Shown here one piece after another: positions 8,828 to 17,224 of a stretch of DNA of 64,000 bases. The position numbers and the translations under genes were made by a program. The stretch's first letter is position 1. Each line of letters starts with the position of its first letter. The stretch covers positions 1-64,000 of the forward strand of contig NZ_FXYE01000004.1 in NCBI RefSeq assembly GCF_900184935.1. The letters run 5' to 3'. The stretch comes from Actibacterium lipolyticum (GTDB lineage Bacteria; Pseudomonadota; Alphaproteobacteria; Rhodobacterales; Rhodobacteraceae). The notes beneath the pieces are model-generated. The model was not told the DNA's origin and did no database searches. It saw only the letters and a program-made list of their open reading frames with translations.

Positions 8828-10034
8828 TTAAACCGTCACCGAGGTGCCCGTTTCCCATGTGTCTTGGGTCCAATCACGTGCCTGCGACGACGGGGTCAGG
8901 CCCAGACCCAGCCTATCAGGAACGTGCATGCGCCCCCCCCGAAATCTCTAGCCTTTCATCAAACAGTGGCTCGAACCATTCAAAATGTTCGACCCAGGGT
9001 TCGGTGGGAAAGGCAGCGGCCAGATGCAGGTGCAGCTCCATCACCATATGCGGGACAAGACCGATCTGGTTGGCTTCGGCCATTGCCATTACGCGCAGGA
9101 ACGGGGTCACCCCGCCGATACGAGGCGCATCGGCCTGCGTGATGTCACAGCCCCCTGCCCCGATCAGCTGAAAATGCTCGGCCGGGCTGGTCAGCATTTC
9201 GCCGGTTGCGATTGGTGTGGCCAGATTGCGCGCAAGTTCGGCGTGGCCTTCGAAATCCCACGCGTCCAGCGGCTCTTCGATAAAGGCAAGGCCCATCGCA
9301 TCGACCACGCGACCAAACTGCAATGCATAGGGCCTGTCCCACTGCTGGTTCGCGTCGATCATCAGCGCGACGTCACCGGCCAGATGCGTGCGCATTGCGT
9401 CGATGCGTTTCAGATCCTCTTGCCCGTCAGGCTGGCCCACCTTCATCTTGATCCCGCCGATCCCTTTGGACACGGACGCGCTGGCCGAAACCTTCATCTG
9501 ATCGATGGACGCCTGCAGATACTGCCCCGACGTATTATAGACACGCACACTGTCGCGCTGCGCCCCGAACAGCTTGGCCAGTGGAAGGCCCGCCCGCTTT
9601 GCTTTCATGTCCCAAAGGGCCACGTCAAATGCACAGATCGTCTGATAAGACATCCCCCCACGCCCCAAAGAGATCGCCTGCCACGCCATCTTATCCCACA
9701 GCCGGGAAATATCATTGGGGTCTTCGCTGATCAGCAGGGGGGCAAGCTCCACCGCGGTGGCGAACATGCCCGGCCCACCGGCGCGCAACGTATAGCTGAA
9801 CCCAACGCCGCTGTGGCCGCCCTCGCTGGTCATTTCGACCATCAAGATTGCGATCTCGGTCAGTGGGCGCTGGCGGCCGGTCAGAACTTTGGCGTCGGAA
9901 ATGGGTTGAGCCAGCGGGATAACGATCCGCGACAGCCGCATGCCGCTGATGGCATCCGATTTGGCCTTGCCCGATGGTGCACCCGCCAAGGGCGGACGCG
10001 CAGGGATCAATCGCGATGAAAGATCGAGGGACAT
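8828..10034 (-). CDS. Mandelate-racemase-family L-talarate/galactarate dehydratase, apparent frameshift near the 3' end
   Basis: As given, the frame ends at 8916 (372 residues). The minus strand has eight G at 8940-8933; with seven, translation continues RMHVPDRLGLGL to a TAA at 8828-8830, giving about 401 residues and the normal enolase-superfamily tail. Catalytic residues are present: Lys in GGIKMKVG, Asp in ALMIDANQQW, Glu in FIEEPL and IATGEMLTS, His in GLVPHMVMEL. Members of this group dehydrate galactarate or L-talarate to 5-keto-4-deoxyglucarate, the KdgD substrate. The start ATG overlaps the stop of the upstream dehydratase (ATGA). The run-length difference is either a sequencing error or a real truncation. 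Confidence 0.82.
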
Positions 10035-11770
10035 CAGTTGATCTCGGGCTCTGGTGTCGGCCCGCCAAATTCGGTCTTAAGAAAATCGAAGTCGCAGCCC
10101 TTGTCGGCCTGTTCGATGTGTTTGGTGAACATATAACCATAGCCGCGTTCGTATTTCGGCGTTGGCGCTGTCCATCTGGCGCGGCGCCGATCCAATTCTT
10201 CGTTAGAAAGGCGCACATTCAGGGCGCGGTTGGGAATATCCAATTCGATGATATCGCCGGTTTCGATCAAGGCCAGCGGCCCACCCGTAAATGCCTCTGG
10301 AGAGACATGCAGAACACATGCCCCAAACGATGTGCCAGACATCCGCGCATCGGACAGGCGCACCATGTCACGGTGCCCGTCTTTCAACAGGGCTTTGGGC
10401 ATTGGGATCATCCCCCATTCGGGCATCCCCGGCCCACCCTGCGGCCCCGCGTTGCGCAAGACCAGCACATGATCAGGCGTCATCGGATAGTCAGGTTCAT
10501 CAATGATAGCCCGCATTTCAGCATAGGAATTGGCGACAATCGCTGGCCCGGAATGGGTGTGGAATTTCTTGTCACATGCGGCAGGTTTGATCACCGCGCC
10601 GTCAGGGGCAAGATTGCCTTTCAGCACGGCAAGGCTGCCTTCGTGATAGACTGGGTTTGACAGCGGGCGGATTACATCGTCGTTGTAAACCTGCGCCCCT
10701 TCCAAGCCTTCACCAAGGGTTTTGCCCGTGACCGTCATGGCCGACAGATCCAGCTTGTCTCCAAGCTGTTTCATCAACCCGCGCAAACCACCGGCGTAAA
10801 AGAAATCCTCCATCAGGTATTCTTTGCCCGAAGGCCGGATGTTCGCGATCACCGGCGTCGTCCGCCCGATCCGGTCCAGATCGTCCAGCTCCAGCGGAAT
10901 ACCAGCGCGCCGTGCCATGGCGATCAGGTGGATGATGGCGTTGGTGGAACAGCCCGTGGCCATCGCCACAGTCACAGCATTGCGTGTGGCGGTTTCGGTG
11001 ATGATTTTGTCGGGGGTCAAATCTTCCCACACCATATCGACGATGCGCCGCCCGCATGATGCCGACATCCGCTGGTGGTTCGCATCCGCCGCCGGGATCG
11101 AGGACGCGCCGGGCAGGCACAGGCCAAACCCTTCGGCGATGGCGGTCATGGTGCTGGCCGTGCCCATCGTCATGCAATGGCCATACGACCGGGCAATGCC
11201 CCCTTCGACGCCTTGCCATTCTTCCTTGGAAATCGTGCCCGCGCGGCGTTCATCCCAGTATTTGAAACCGTCAGTGCCCGACCCCAGAACCTTACCCGCG
11301 TAATTCCCGCGCAACATCGGCCCGGCAGGCAGATAGATGAACGGGATACCCATCGAAACCGCACCCATGGTCAGGCCGGGGGTGGTTTTATCGCACCCGC
11401 CCATCAAGACGGCGCCGTCGATGGGGTGACTGCGCAAAAGCTCCTCCACCTCCATCGCCAGCATGTTGCGGTACAGCATCGTGGTCGGTTTGACGTAGTT
11501 CTCGGACAGCGACAGCGCCGGAAGCTCCATCGGCATACCGCCGGCCTGCAGGATGCCACGTTTGACCCATTCTGCACGGTCCTTGAAATGCATGTGGCAC
11601 GGCTGCGCCTCGGACCAGGTGTTGATCACCGCGATAATCGGGCGCCCTTCCCAGTCTTCGTGGCTGTACCCCATCTGCATGGTCCGCGACCTGTGCCCAA
11701 AAGAGCGAAGGTCATCAGGAGCCATCCATCGAGCAGAGCGCAGTTCGTCATATGACTTGCGTTTTGTCAC
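10034..11770 (-). CDS. IlvD/Edd-family sugar-acid dehydratase (L-arabonate dehydratase type)
   Basis: 578 residues from GTG 11770 (GGAGGG just upstream). An Fe-S dehydratase with the three cysteines typical of arabonate/xylonate dehydratases: NTWSEAQPCH, GGCDKTTPG and SYGHCMTMGTAST. Mg-binding and active-site regions (SMGIPFIYLPAGPMLRGNY, LSDARMSGTSFG) are intact. It should convert an aldonate such as L-arabonate to the 2-keto-3-deoxy acid. It lies between the small membrane peptide and the talarate/galactarate-type dehydratase and overlaps the latter by an ATGA. Substrate is inferred; 6-phosphogluconate or dihydroxy-acid dehydratase activity is less likely given the operon. Confidence 0.87.
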   Translation of the reverse strand: MTKRKSYDELRSARWMAPDDLRSFGHRSRTMQMGYSHEDWEGRPIIAVINTWSEAQPCHMHFKDRAEWVKRGILQAGGMPMELPALSLSENYVKPTTMLYRNMLAMEVEELLRSHPIDGAVLMGGCDKTTPGLTMGAVSMGIPFIYLPAGPMLRGNYAGKVLGSGTDGFKYWDERRAGTISKEEWQGVEGGIARSYGHCMTMGTASTMTAIAEGFGLCLPGASSIPAADANHQRMSASCGRRIVDMVWEDLTPDKIITETATRNAVTVAMATGCSTNAIIHLIAMARRAGIPLELDDLDRIGRTTPVIANIRPSGKEYLMEDFFYAGGLRGLMKQLGDKLDLSAMTVTGKTLGEGLEGAQVYNDDVIRPLSNPVYHEGSLAVLKGNLAPDGAVIKPAACDKKFHTHSGPAIVANSYAEMRAIIDEPDYPMTPDHVLVLRNAGPQGGPGMPEWGMIPMPKALLKDGHRDMVRLSDARMSGTSFGACVLHVSPEAFTGGPLALIETGDIIELDIPNRALNVRLSNEELDRRRARWTAPTPKYERGYGYMFTKHIEQADKGCDFDFLKTEFGGPTPEPEIN

Positions 11771-11782
11771 TGTGCCCTCCGA

Positions 11783-11905
11783 TCAGGAAATTGGGGCGGC
11801 GAAGGCAAACATCAGCCAGATCACCCCCCCGGCAAGGGCCACCCCAGCGATCCAAGGCCAAATACCGTAACCATCAATGTCTTCCCGTGAATCACGTCCA
11901 ATCAT
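11783..11905 (-). CDS. 40-residue single-pass membrane peptide between TRAP permease and dehydratase
   Basis: ATG 11905 to TGA 11783, preceded by GAGAAGG at an 8-base gap. The protein has a charged N-terminus (MIGRDSREDIDGYG) and one hydrophobic segment (WPWIAGVALAGGVIWLMFAF). It starts 14 bp after the DctQM stop and ends 12 bp before the dehydratase GTG, so it fills the gap neatly as a translated operon member. I recognise no family. A small accessory subunit of the TRAP permease is a reasonable guess, nothing more. Confidence 0.55.
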   Translation of the reverse strand: MIGRDSREDIDGYGIWPWIAGVALAGGVIWLMFAFAAPIS

Positions 11906-11918
11906 TGGTCAAACCTTC

Positions 11919-13994
11919 TCAATTCAGCGCTTCGGGCAACCATAGCGCGATGTGGGGGAACACCATCACAAGGATCAGACCGATGATCTGAAGCGCGATG
12001 AACGGAAGAACGGACAGAAAGATTTCCTGAAGAGTCACGTCCTTAGGCGCCACAGATTTCAGCCAGAAACAGGCCGGGCCAAAGGGCGGTGACAGGAAAT
12101 AGATCTGAATGTTCATGACAAACAGGATGCCGAACCAAACCTTCGCCTGATCCTCTGTCAGGCCAAGTTCGGGGGCCAAGGTCATAACGACTGGTGCGAA
12201 CACCGGCACGGTGATGAACACAATCGCGATCCATTCCATGAACGTGCCCAAAACCATCAGGATCAGCATCATCACAAGGATCGTGCCCATCGCCGACAAG
12301 CCAAGGTCAAGGAACATGGAGCGCATAAAATCGCCACCGCCGACCAAGTTGAAGATACCCACGAACGACACCGCACCCAGCACCAGCCAGATGATCGTCC
12401 CAACGGTCGTCATCGACCCAAGCAGCGCGGCCGAGATGACCTCCCACTTGAACTGATTGCGCACGGCGGCCACGAACAAAGACCCGATACAGCCAACCGC
12501 CGCGGCCTCTGTCACGCTGGCAATGCCGCCATAGATGGAGCCCATAACGGCCGCGATCAGCAGGATACACAGAAGCACGGCAATCAAGCGATCCTTGGAC
12601 AGCTTTTGATCCGTCCCGGTGATCTCTGCCACCTCTGCCGCTGTGGGGGCCAACGAAGGGTTTATGTTCACGCGGATCAGCACATAGGACGCATAGAAAA
12701 ACGCCAGCATGATCCCCGGCGTCGCGCCCGCCATGAACAGATCGCCAATGCCAACCTCGGCCGACAGGCCATAAACGATCATGATGATCGAGGGCGGAAT
12801 AAGCGTGGCCAAAGCCCCCGACGCACAGATAAGGCCGATCGTCAGCTTGCGGTCATATCCCAGTCGGAACATCTGCGGCAGCGCCACAAGGCCCAGCATC
12901 ACAATTTCGCCGCCCATAACACCAGACATCGCGGCAAGGATCACCGCAACCACCACGGTCTGCACAGCCACGCCGCCGCGCAGGTTGCCAGCAAAGATCG
13001 ACATTGCGTCGAACAGGTCTTCTGCAATCCCCGCGCGTTCAAGGATGGAGGCCATAAGAACAAAGAACGGAATGGCCACCAGCGTGTATTTTTCCAGCAA
13101 CCCAACAGCGTTGGAAGACACAAGAAACAGCCCGCGCGGGCCGAAGAATGTCACCGCCATGATGACCGAAACGATCAGCGTCACGACGCCCAATGGCATC
13201 CCCGTCATCATCAGCGCAATCAGCAACACCACCATGATGAGAGAGATCGTTCCAAGGTCATAGGACCGCATATTCAGCGCTTTGGACGGATCCATCGCTT
13301 TGCCGATACCCGTAAAAAAGTCCGAGATGGCGGCGGCAAACGAAACATCAAACGCGTGCCCCAACAATGCGGCGCCGAAATAGATGACCATATAAACGGC
13401 CACCAATTTCACCGTCATCTTTGCCCAAGCGGCGTTCAGGTGGCGGTGCAAGTTGGTCATCAGCTGCGCCAAGTACAGAAAACCACCCAGCACCATCAGC
13501 GTTTTCAAAACCAGCGGCATTGGCGAATTGAACGCGCTGCCCGCCTTTTCAAGTCGCCCAATACTGTCATAAGCGCGGATCGACGCGTCGGTTAGCAGCA
13601 TATACAGGGCGATAACGCCAACGATCATCGCAAACAGGTCAAGCCGCCACCGGGCGGCTGCGGATACCATGTTGTGAATAACCGTAATGCCGATGTGCCG
13701 GTTCTTAAGCGTGATATACCCCGAGGAAAGCATCCACGTGGCCGCGCACAACACCATCACAACTTCGAAGGCCCAATAGGTGGGCGCGTTGAAGACATAG
13801 CGCGAAAAAACCTCGAACAGGGTGATCACGGCCGCGACCAGATAGAACGCCGAAATGGCGATGCCCAAGGTGTGGCTAACATGATCGACTGCGGTGTAAT
13901 TTTCCCGTGAAAGGTCGTTGTCGTCCCCCATAGGTTCTGCGCCAGCGACCTCTAACGGGGCGTCTTCCAGCCCGGTTTCATAACTTTTTGACAT
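11919..13994 (-). CDS. TRAP transporter fused small and large permease (DctQM)
   Basis: 691 residues. The N-terminal part (about 40-180) is the four-helix DctQ domain, with FEVFSRYVFNAPTYWAFEV. After a linker with two extra helices, the rest (about 240-691) is the multi-helix DctM permease with TGMPLGVVTL, PPSIIMIVYG and FLSPPFGPACFWLKSVAP. It pairs with the substrate-binding protein upstream to import an organic acid using the sodium gradient. A strong AGGGGGA ribosome site precedes ATG 13994. The context (aldarate/aldonate dehydratases downstream) points to a sugar-acid substrate. Fused QM proteins are common; nothing appears broken. Confidence 0.92.
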   Translation of the reverse strand: MSKSYETGLEDAPLEVAGAEPMGDDNDLSRENYTAVDHVSHTLGIAISAFYLVAAVITLFEVFSRYVFNAPTYWAFEVVMVLCAATWMLSSGYITLKNRHIGITVIHNMVSAAARWRLDLFAMIVGVIALYMLLTDASIRAYDSIGRLEKAGSAFNSPMPLVLKTLMVLGGFLYLAQLMTNLHRHLNAAWAKMTVKLVAVYMVIYFGAALLGHAFDVSFAAAISDFFTGIGKAMDPSKALNMRSYDLGTISLIMVVLLIALMMTGMPLGVVTLIVSVIMAVTFFGPRGLFLVSSNAVGLLEKYTLVAIPFFVLMASILERAGIAEDLFDAMSIFAGNLRGGVAVQTVVVAVILAAMSGVMGGEIVMLGLVALPQMFRLGYDRKLTIGLICASGALATLIPPSIIMIVYGLSAEVGIGDLFMAGATPGIMLAFFYASYVLIRVNINPSLAPTAAEVAEITGTDQKLSKDRLIAVLLCILLIAAVMGSIYGGIASVTEAAAVGCIGSLFVAAVRNQFKWEVISAALLGSMTTVGTIIWLVLGAVSFVGIFNLVGGGDFMRSMFLDLGLSAMGTILVMMLILMVLGTFMEWIAIVFITVPVFAPVVMTLAPELGLTEDQAKVWFGILFVMNIQIYFLSPPFGPACFWLKSVAPKDVTLQEIFLSVLPFIALQIIGLILVMVFPHIALWLPEALN

Positions 13995-14141
13995 GGCAAT
14001 TTCCCCCTGCCCCGTCGAAACATTTGCGTTCCGTTCAGGTTGCGCACCCGCGCCTGATTTGGCGAATTTTACTGATCTACCTTCGCCTTAAAGGCTGCGG
14101 CCTGCATGCCGGACAAACCCGCCCGGCACGCCCTTCTTAGA

Positions 14142-15182
14142 TCAGAACAGACCTGCTTCTTTCATGAAGCTGATGTGCGCCTCATAGGTCTCTTTCGCCA
14201 ACTCAGAGCCTGCTGCGAAATCCACCCACGCGGCCTCTGCGATGACGCGCAGCTTGTCGCGCTCTTCCTGAGACCAGTCGATGATCGTGATCTCACCTGC
14301 GGCGCGGTCACGTGCCACCAGCTTGCGATCCACCAGATCGACGGCGCGGCGCATGTCGTTATAGGCAGCCTCGTACCAGACTTCCAAAATCGTGCGCTCG
14401 GCTGGGGTCATGTCGTCCCACGCCAACTGGCTGACGGTGAATTGCAAGATCGGGGTCGAATGGATGCCAGGAAAGATCGGGTACTTGGCAATCTTGTGCA
14501 TGCCGTTCGCATCGTTATTCGCGTAGGCCGAGTTATCAGCCGCATCGATCACGCCTTTTTCAAGCGCACCATAGGTTTCAGAACCGGGAAGCGATACCGG
14601 CGCAGCGCCTGCGCGTTTGAAGACGTCCGATGCCAGACCTTCGGGCGAACGGATTTTCAGGCCGGCCATGTCAGCCACGCCATTGATCGGCACCGATGAA
14701 ACGAACGCTTCGCGCGCATATGCGCCACAGCCCACCACATGAACACCGGGGAAGTGCGTGTCATGCAGTTTTTGCAGCATTTCCTTGCCGCCACCCTGCG
14801 AACAGAAGGTCTGAATCTGATCGGCACTGTCATAACCCGCGATCAAGTCGCCCATCAGCGCAAAACCTGGATCGATACCCGCAAAATAGTTGATCGACGT
14901 CAGGTCGCCGTCCAGAATTCCCACGGCAATAGCCTCGGGTGTTTCACGCCGTGGAACCACGGATTCGATCGGCAAAAGCTCAATCGCCAAGCTGCCCCCG
15001 GTCATCTCTTCAAGCTTGGGCACCCAGTTTTCATTCAAAAACGCCAGCGTGAAATGGCTAGCGTTTGAGCTGGTCTGAATTTTCAGAGTTTTGTCCGCAG
15101 CATTAACCACCCCACCAGTGATTCCCAACGCCGCGGCAAGTGAGATGGCTTTGAATGCACCACCTAAATTATTGAAATTCAT
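14142..15182 (-). CDS. TRAP transporter substrate-binding protein (DctP family)
   Basis: 346 residues, first gene of the sugar-acid operon. Signal peptide at 1-29 (hydrophobic core SLAAALGITGGVV, then NAADK). The DctP fold is shown by the central substrate-arginine region AGLKIRSPEGLASDVFKRAGAAPVSLPGSETYGALEKGVIDAAD. It captures the ligand in the periplasm and hands it to DctQM, whose start lies 147 bp downstream. GGGAGGATACA stands directly before ATG 15182. The GntR operator candidate lies about 70 bp upstream of the start. Ligand is inferred as an aldarate or aldonate from the operon. Confidence 0.9.
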   Translation of the reverse strand: MNFNNLGGAFKAISLAAALGITGGVVNAADKTLKIQTSSNASHFTLAFLNENWVPKLEEMTGGSLAIELLPIESVVPRRETPEAIAVGILDGDLTSINYFAGIDPGFALMGDLIAGYDSADQIQTFCSQGGGKEMLQKLHDTHFPGVHVVGCGAYAREAFVSSVPINGVADMAGLKIRSPEGLASDVFKRAGAAPVSLPGSETYGALEKGVIDAADNSAYANNDANGMHKIAKYPIFPGIHSTPILQFTVSQLAWDDMTPAERTILEVWYEAAYNDMRRAVDLVDRKLVARDRAAGEITIIDWSQEERDKLRVIAEAAWVDFAAGSELAKETYEAHISFMKEAGLF

Positions 15183-15250
15183 TGTATCCTCCCATTTCGA
15201 AACAGCGAAGCCCGCCCGTTTTTATCGTGGGCAAATTCTGCGCATATCCA

Positions 15251-15264
15251 ACTAATATATTAGT
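15251..15264. promoter_or_regulatory. Palindromic operator candidate for GntR-family regulators
   Basis: Perfect 14-bp palindrome ACTAATATATTAGT between divergent dctP and gntR. The 12-bp core recurs at 35088-35099 beside the second, similar gntR gene and kdgD. FCD-type GntR regulators usually bind short palindromes of this kind. Confidence 0.7.
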
Positions 15265-15339
15265 GGAGAAGTTGTGGCAATCGTGGAGTTTCTTTTTTAA
15301 ACTTGCGAATCTCACCCCGCCCTTGAAAGCGTGGACACA

Positions 15340-16065
15340 ATGGAAAACACCAACGCGCATACCGTGCTGACAATCGGAAATTTGGTGGCCACGCCTTCGG
15401 GACGGTCCGCCGCTTCGCGGGTGTATGATGATCTGCGCCGCCGGATCATCGACCTAGAGATGCCGCCAGACACCATGATTTCGCGCAGCGATCTGACGAA
15501 GACATATTCCGTCAGCCAAACCCCCATCCGCGAGGCGCTTCAAAAATTGGAGCGCGATGGCCTGATCGAAATCTTTCCGCAATCCAAAACCGTCGTGGCA
15601 CGGATTGACGAAAAACAACTGAAGGAAACCCACCTGCTGCGCGTCGCCATCGAAACAGAAATCGTAAAGCGCGCCGCCGAAGAATGCGACAAAGCGGTCA
15701 TCACGCGGGCCCGCACGTTCGTAAAAATGCAGGGCGCGTTGGCCGGTGACACGACGCAAATGGCAATGTTCAATCAGCTAGACCGGGCCTTTCACGCCAC
15801 TCTGTTCAACTCTCTCGGAATGGAAGGTTTGCACGAAATGCTGATTGGCCGGTTGGGGCATCTTGCGCGGTGTCAGCGGCTAGAGCTCCCTCGCGAGGGT
15901 AAGATGCAGGACATCGTAAAAAGCCACATGGCGATCATTGATGGCATCGAAAAAGGTGATCCCGATCAGGCGGGGAACGCGATGCGGGACCATATCAGCG
16001 GCACGATCATGCGTATTTCCAGCCTGCGGGCCGAGTTTCCAGAGTATTTTTCAAACCCCGAATAA
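15340..16065 (+). CDS. GntR-family transcriptional regulator (FCD/FadR subfamily) of the sugar-acid operon
   Basis: 241 residues from ATG 15340; GTG 15331 in frame is an alternative and neither has a clear ribosome site. Winged HTH at about 25-90 (VYDDLRRRIIDLEMPPDTM, then SVSQTPIREALQKLERDGLIEI), followed by the all-helical FCD ligand domain with Asp/His metal-binding positions (FNQLDRAFHATLF). It is transcribed away from dctP and shares an operator-bearing gap with it. It closely resembles the second GntR at 34.3-35.0 kb (LRRRII.LE.PP, SQTP.R.ALQKLE, PQSKT). It likely represses the operon until a sugar-acid inducer binds. Confidence 0.87.
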   Translation: MENTNAHTVLTIGNLVATPSGRSAASRVYDDLRRRIIDLEMPPDTMISRSDLTKTYSVSQTPIREALQKLERDGLIEIFPQSKTVVARIDEKQLKETHLLRVAIETEIVKRAAEECDKAVITRARTFVKMQGALAGDTTQMAMFNQLDRAFHATLFNSLGMEGLHEMLIGRLGHLARCQRLELPREGKMQDIVKSHMAIIDGIEKGDPDQAGNAMRDHISGTIMRISSLRAEFPEYFSNPE

Positions 16066-16074
16066 CCGATGGTG

Positions 16075-16138
16075 TTCAACAACGTTGAATTTTGTTGAAC
16101 ATTGCGCTATGTTCAACAAAACTTAAATGTGTTGAACA
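16075..16138. promoter_or_regulatory. Inverted-repeat operator cluster before the nucleotidyltransferase-fold gene
   Basis: Perfect 13-bp arms TTTTGTTGAACAT (16090-16102) and ATGTTCAACAAAA (16109-16121) with a 6-bp spacer. A second, smaller palindrome TTCAAC-AAC-GTTGAA sits at 16075-16089. A further GTTGAACATG half-site reaches the ATG at 16138. The repeated TTGAAC element suggests autoregulation, or a hairpin in the leader. Confidence 0.6.
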
Positions 16139-17151
16139 TGACCATCGCCCGCCACTCTGCCATTGCCCATGCGGCCTATCACGACCTACTTCGCTCGCTG
16201 ATGGATGACGCCGTCGCCGATCTGCGCGGAACCCCAACGCGGGTCGAACGCAACGGCAGGGTTTATTGGTACGACAGCTATCGCGTCGGCTCGGATGTCC
16301 GAAAACACTATATCGGCGAAGATAGTGACGCATTGCGCGACCGCCTGTCCCGTCATGCCGCGCTAAAGGCCAACCTTGAAACGCGGCGCAGAAGCCGCGC
16401 ACGTCTGGTACGCCTGCTACGCGCCGAAGGATTCATGAGCCTTGATGCCGCCACCGGCAGCCTGCTGTCAGCCATGGCCGCAGCGGGCGTGTTTCGTCTG
16501 GGGGGAACCATCGTCGGCACCCACGCTTTTCGCCTGTACGAGGGGGAGCTTGGCGTGCGCTTTGGCGCTGATCAGGCCGCACAAACCGATGACATCGACA
16601 TTGCCAGCTTTGAACGCCTGTCCCTTGCCTTGGGGGACGTCACCGCGCCGACGGTCAGTGATGTCCTGACAGATTTTTCCTTTGACCCGGTTCCGGGGTT
16701 AGAGCCGGGGAAAACCTGGCGCTGGCGGCAATCACGCGGCGATACGTTGGTCGAATTCCTGACCCCATCGTTTGGCGCAGACGAAGGCCGCCGCCCCCTG
16801 CCCGCCTTGGGTGTCGAGGCGCAGGCGCTACATCACCTGAACTATCTGATTGCGGAACCCATCAAGGCCGCGATCCTGTATCGCAGCGGCGTCATGGTCC
16901 AAATCCCCCGGCCCGAACGGTTCGCCATCCACAAGCTGATCGTGGCCGACCGGCGCAAGGGGCGGGATGCGCTGAAAGCCTCCAAAGACCGGCGGCAGGC
17001 TGGCTTCCTGATCTCTGTCCTTGCCGAAGATCGCCCCGACGATCTGCAAGACGCATATGAAGACGCCCAAAGCCGGGGCCCAAAATGGCGCGAAAGGATC
17101 GCAGCCAGTTTGGAACGCATGCCCAATGCAAAAGCTGCGCTTGCAGTTTGA
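16138..17151 (+). CDS. GSU2403-type nucleotidyltransferase-fold protein
   Basis: 337 residues from ATG 16138; an in-frame TTG at 16102 lies inside the operator repeats. I recognise the GSU2403/NTP_transf_8 type: a basic N-terminal helical region, a central fold with GGTIVGTHAFRLYEG followed by QTDDIDIASFE (the Asp pair of the nucleotidyltransferase fold), then VEFLTPSF and a helical C-terminus with RFAIHKLIVADRR. Members are poorly characterised; some relatives in this fold act as toxins or RNA modifiers. The gene is flanked by the GntR gene and convergent parB. Function unknown; monocistronic by layout. Confidence 0.7.
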   Translation: MTIARHSAIAHAAYHDLLRSLMDDAVADLRGTPTRVERNGRVYWYDSYRVGSDVRKHYIGEDSDALRDRLSRHAALKANLETRRRSRARLVRLLRAEGFMSLDAATGSLLSAMAAAGVFRLGGTIVGTHAFRLYEGELGVRFGADQAAQTDDIDIASFERLSLALGDVTAPTVSDVLTDFSFDPVPGLEPGKTWRWRQSRGDTLVEFLTPSFGADEGRRPLPALGVEAQALHHLNYLIAEPIKAAILYRSGVMVQIPRPERFAIHKLIVADRRKGRDALKASKDRRQAGFLISVLAEDRPDDLQDAYEDAQSRGPKWRERIAASLERMPNAKAALAV

Positions 17152-17205
17152 CTTTCAGCCCGGTGCTGGCGCACCCATTTCAAAGCCCTGCGCACGCCCA
17201 AGCGG

Positions 17206-17220
17206 GTTTCGCCGCGAAAC
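17206..17220. promoter_or_regulatory. parS-like partition site 1
   Basis: GTTTCG-CCG-CGAAAC, perfect 6-bp arms around 3 bp, just beyond the parB stop. It is one of four such sites confined to the par/rep module. Confidence 0.8.
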
Positions 17221-17224
17221 TCCC

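Noticed and set aside
8985-10019. 344-residue plus-strand open frame opposite the talarate/galactarate-type dehydratase
   Set aside because: No recognisable fold, odd His/Arg-rich composition, and the opposite frame carries all enolase-superfamily catalytic residues.
12606-13595. 329-residue plus-strand open frame opposite the DctQM gene
   Set aside because: Composition is dominated by His, Arg and Gln, with no domain; the opposite strand encodes a clear TRAP permease. It is an antisense shadow.
16090-16121. LexA (SOS) box reading of the GAAC...GTTC repeat
   Set aside because: Spacing between GAAC and GTTC is 10, not the 7 typical of alphaproteobacterial LexA sites.
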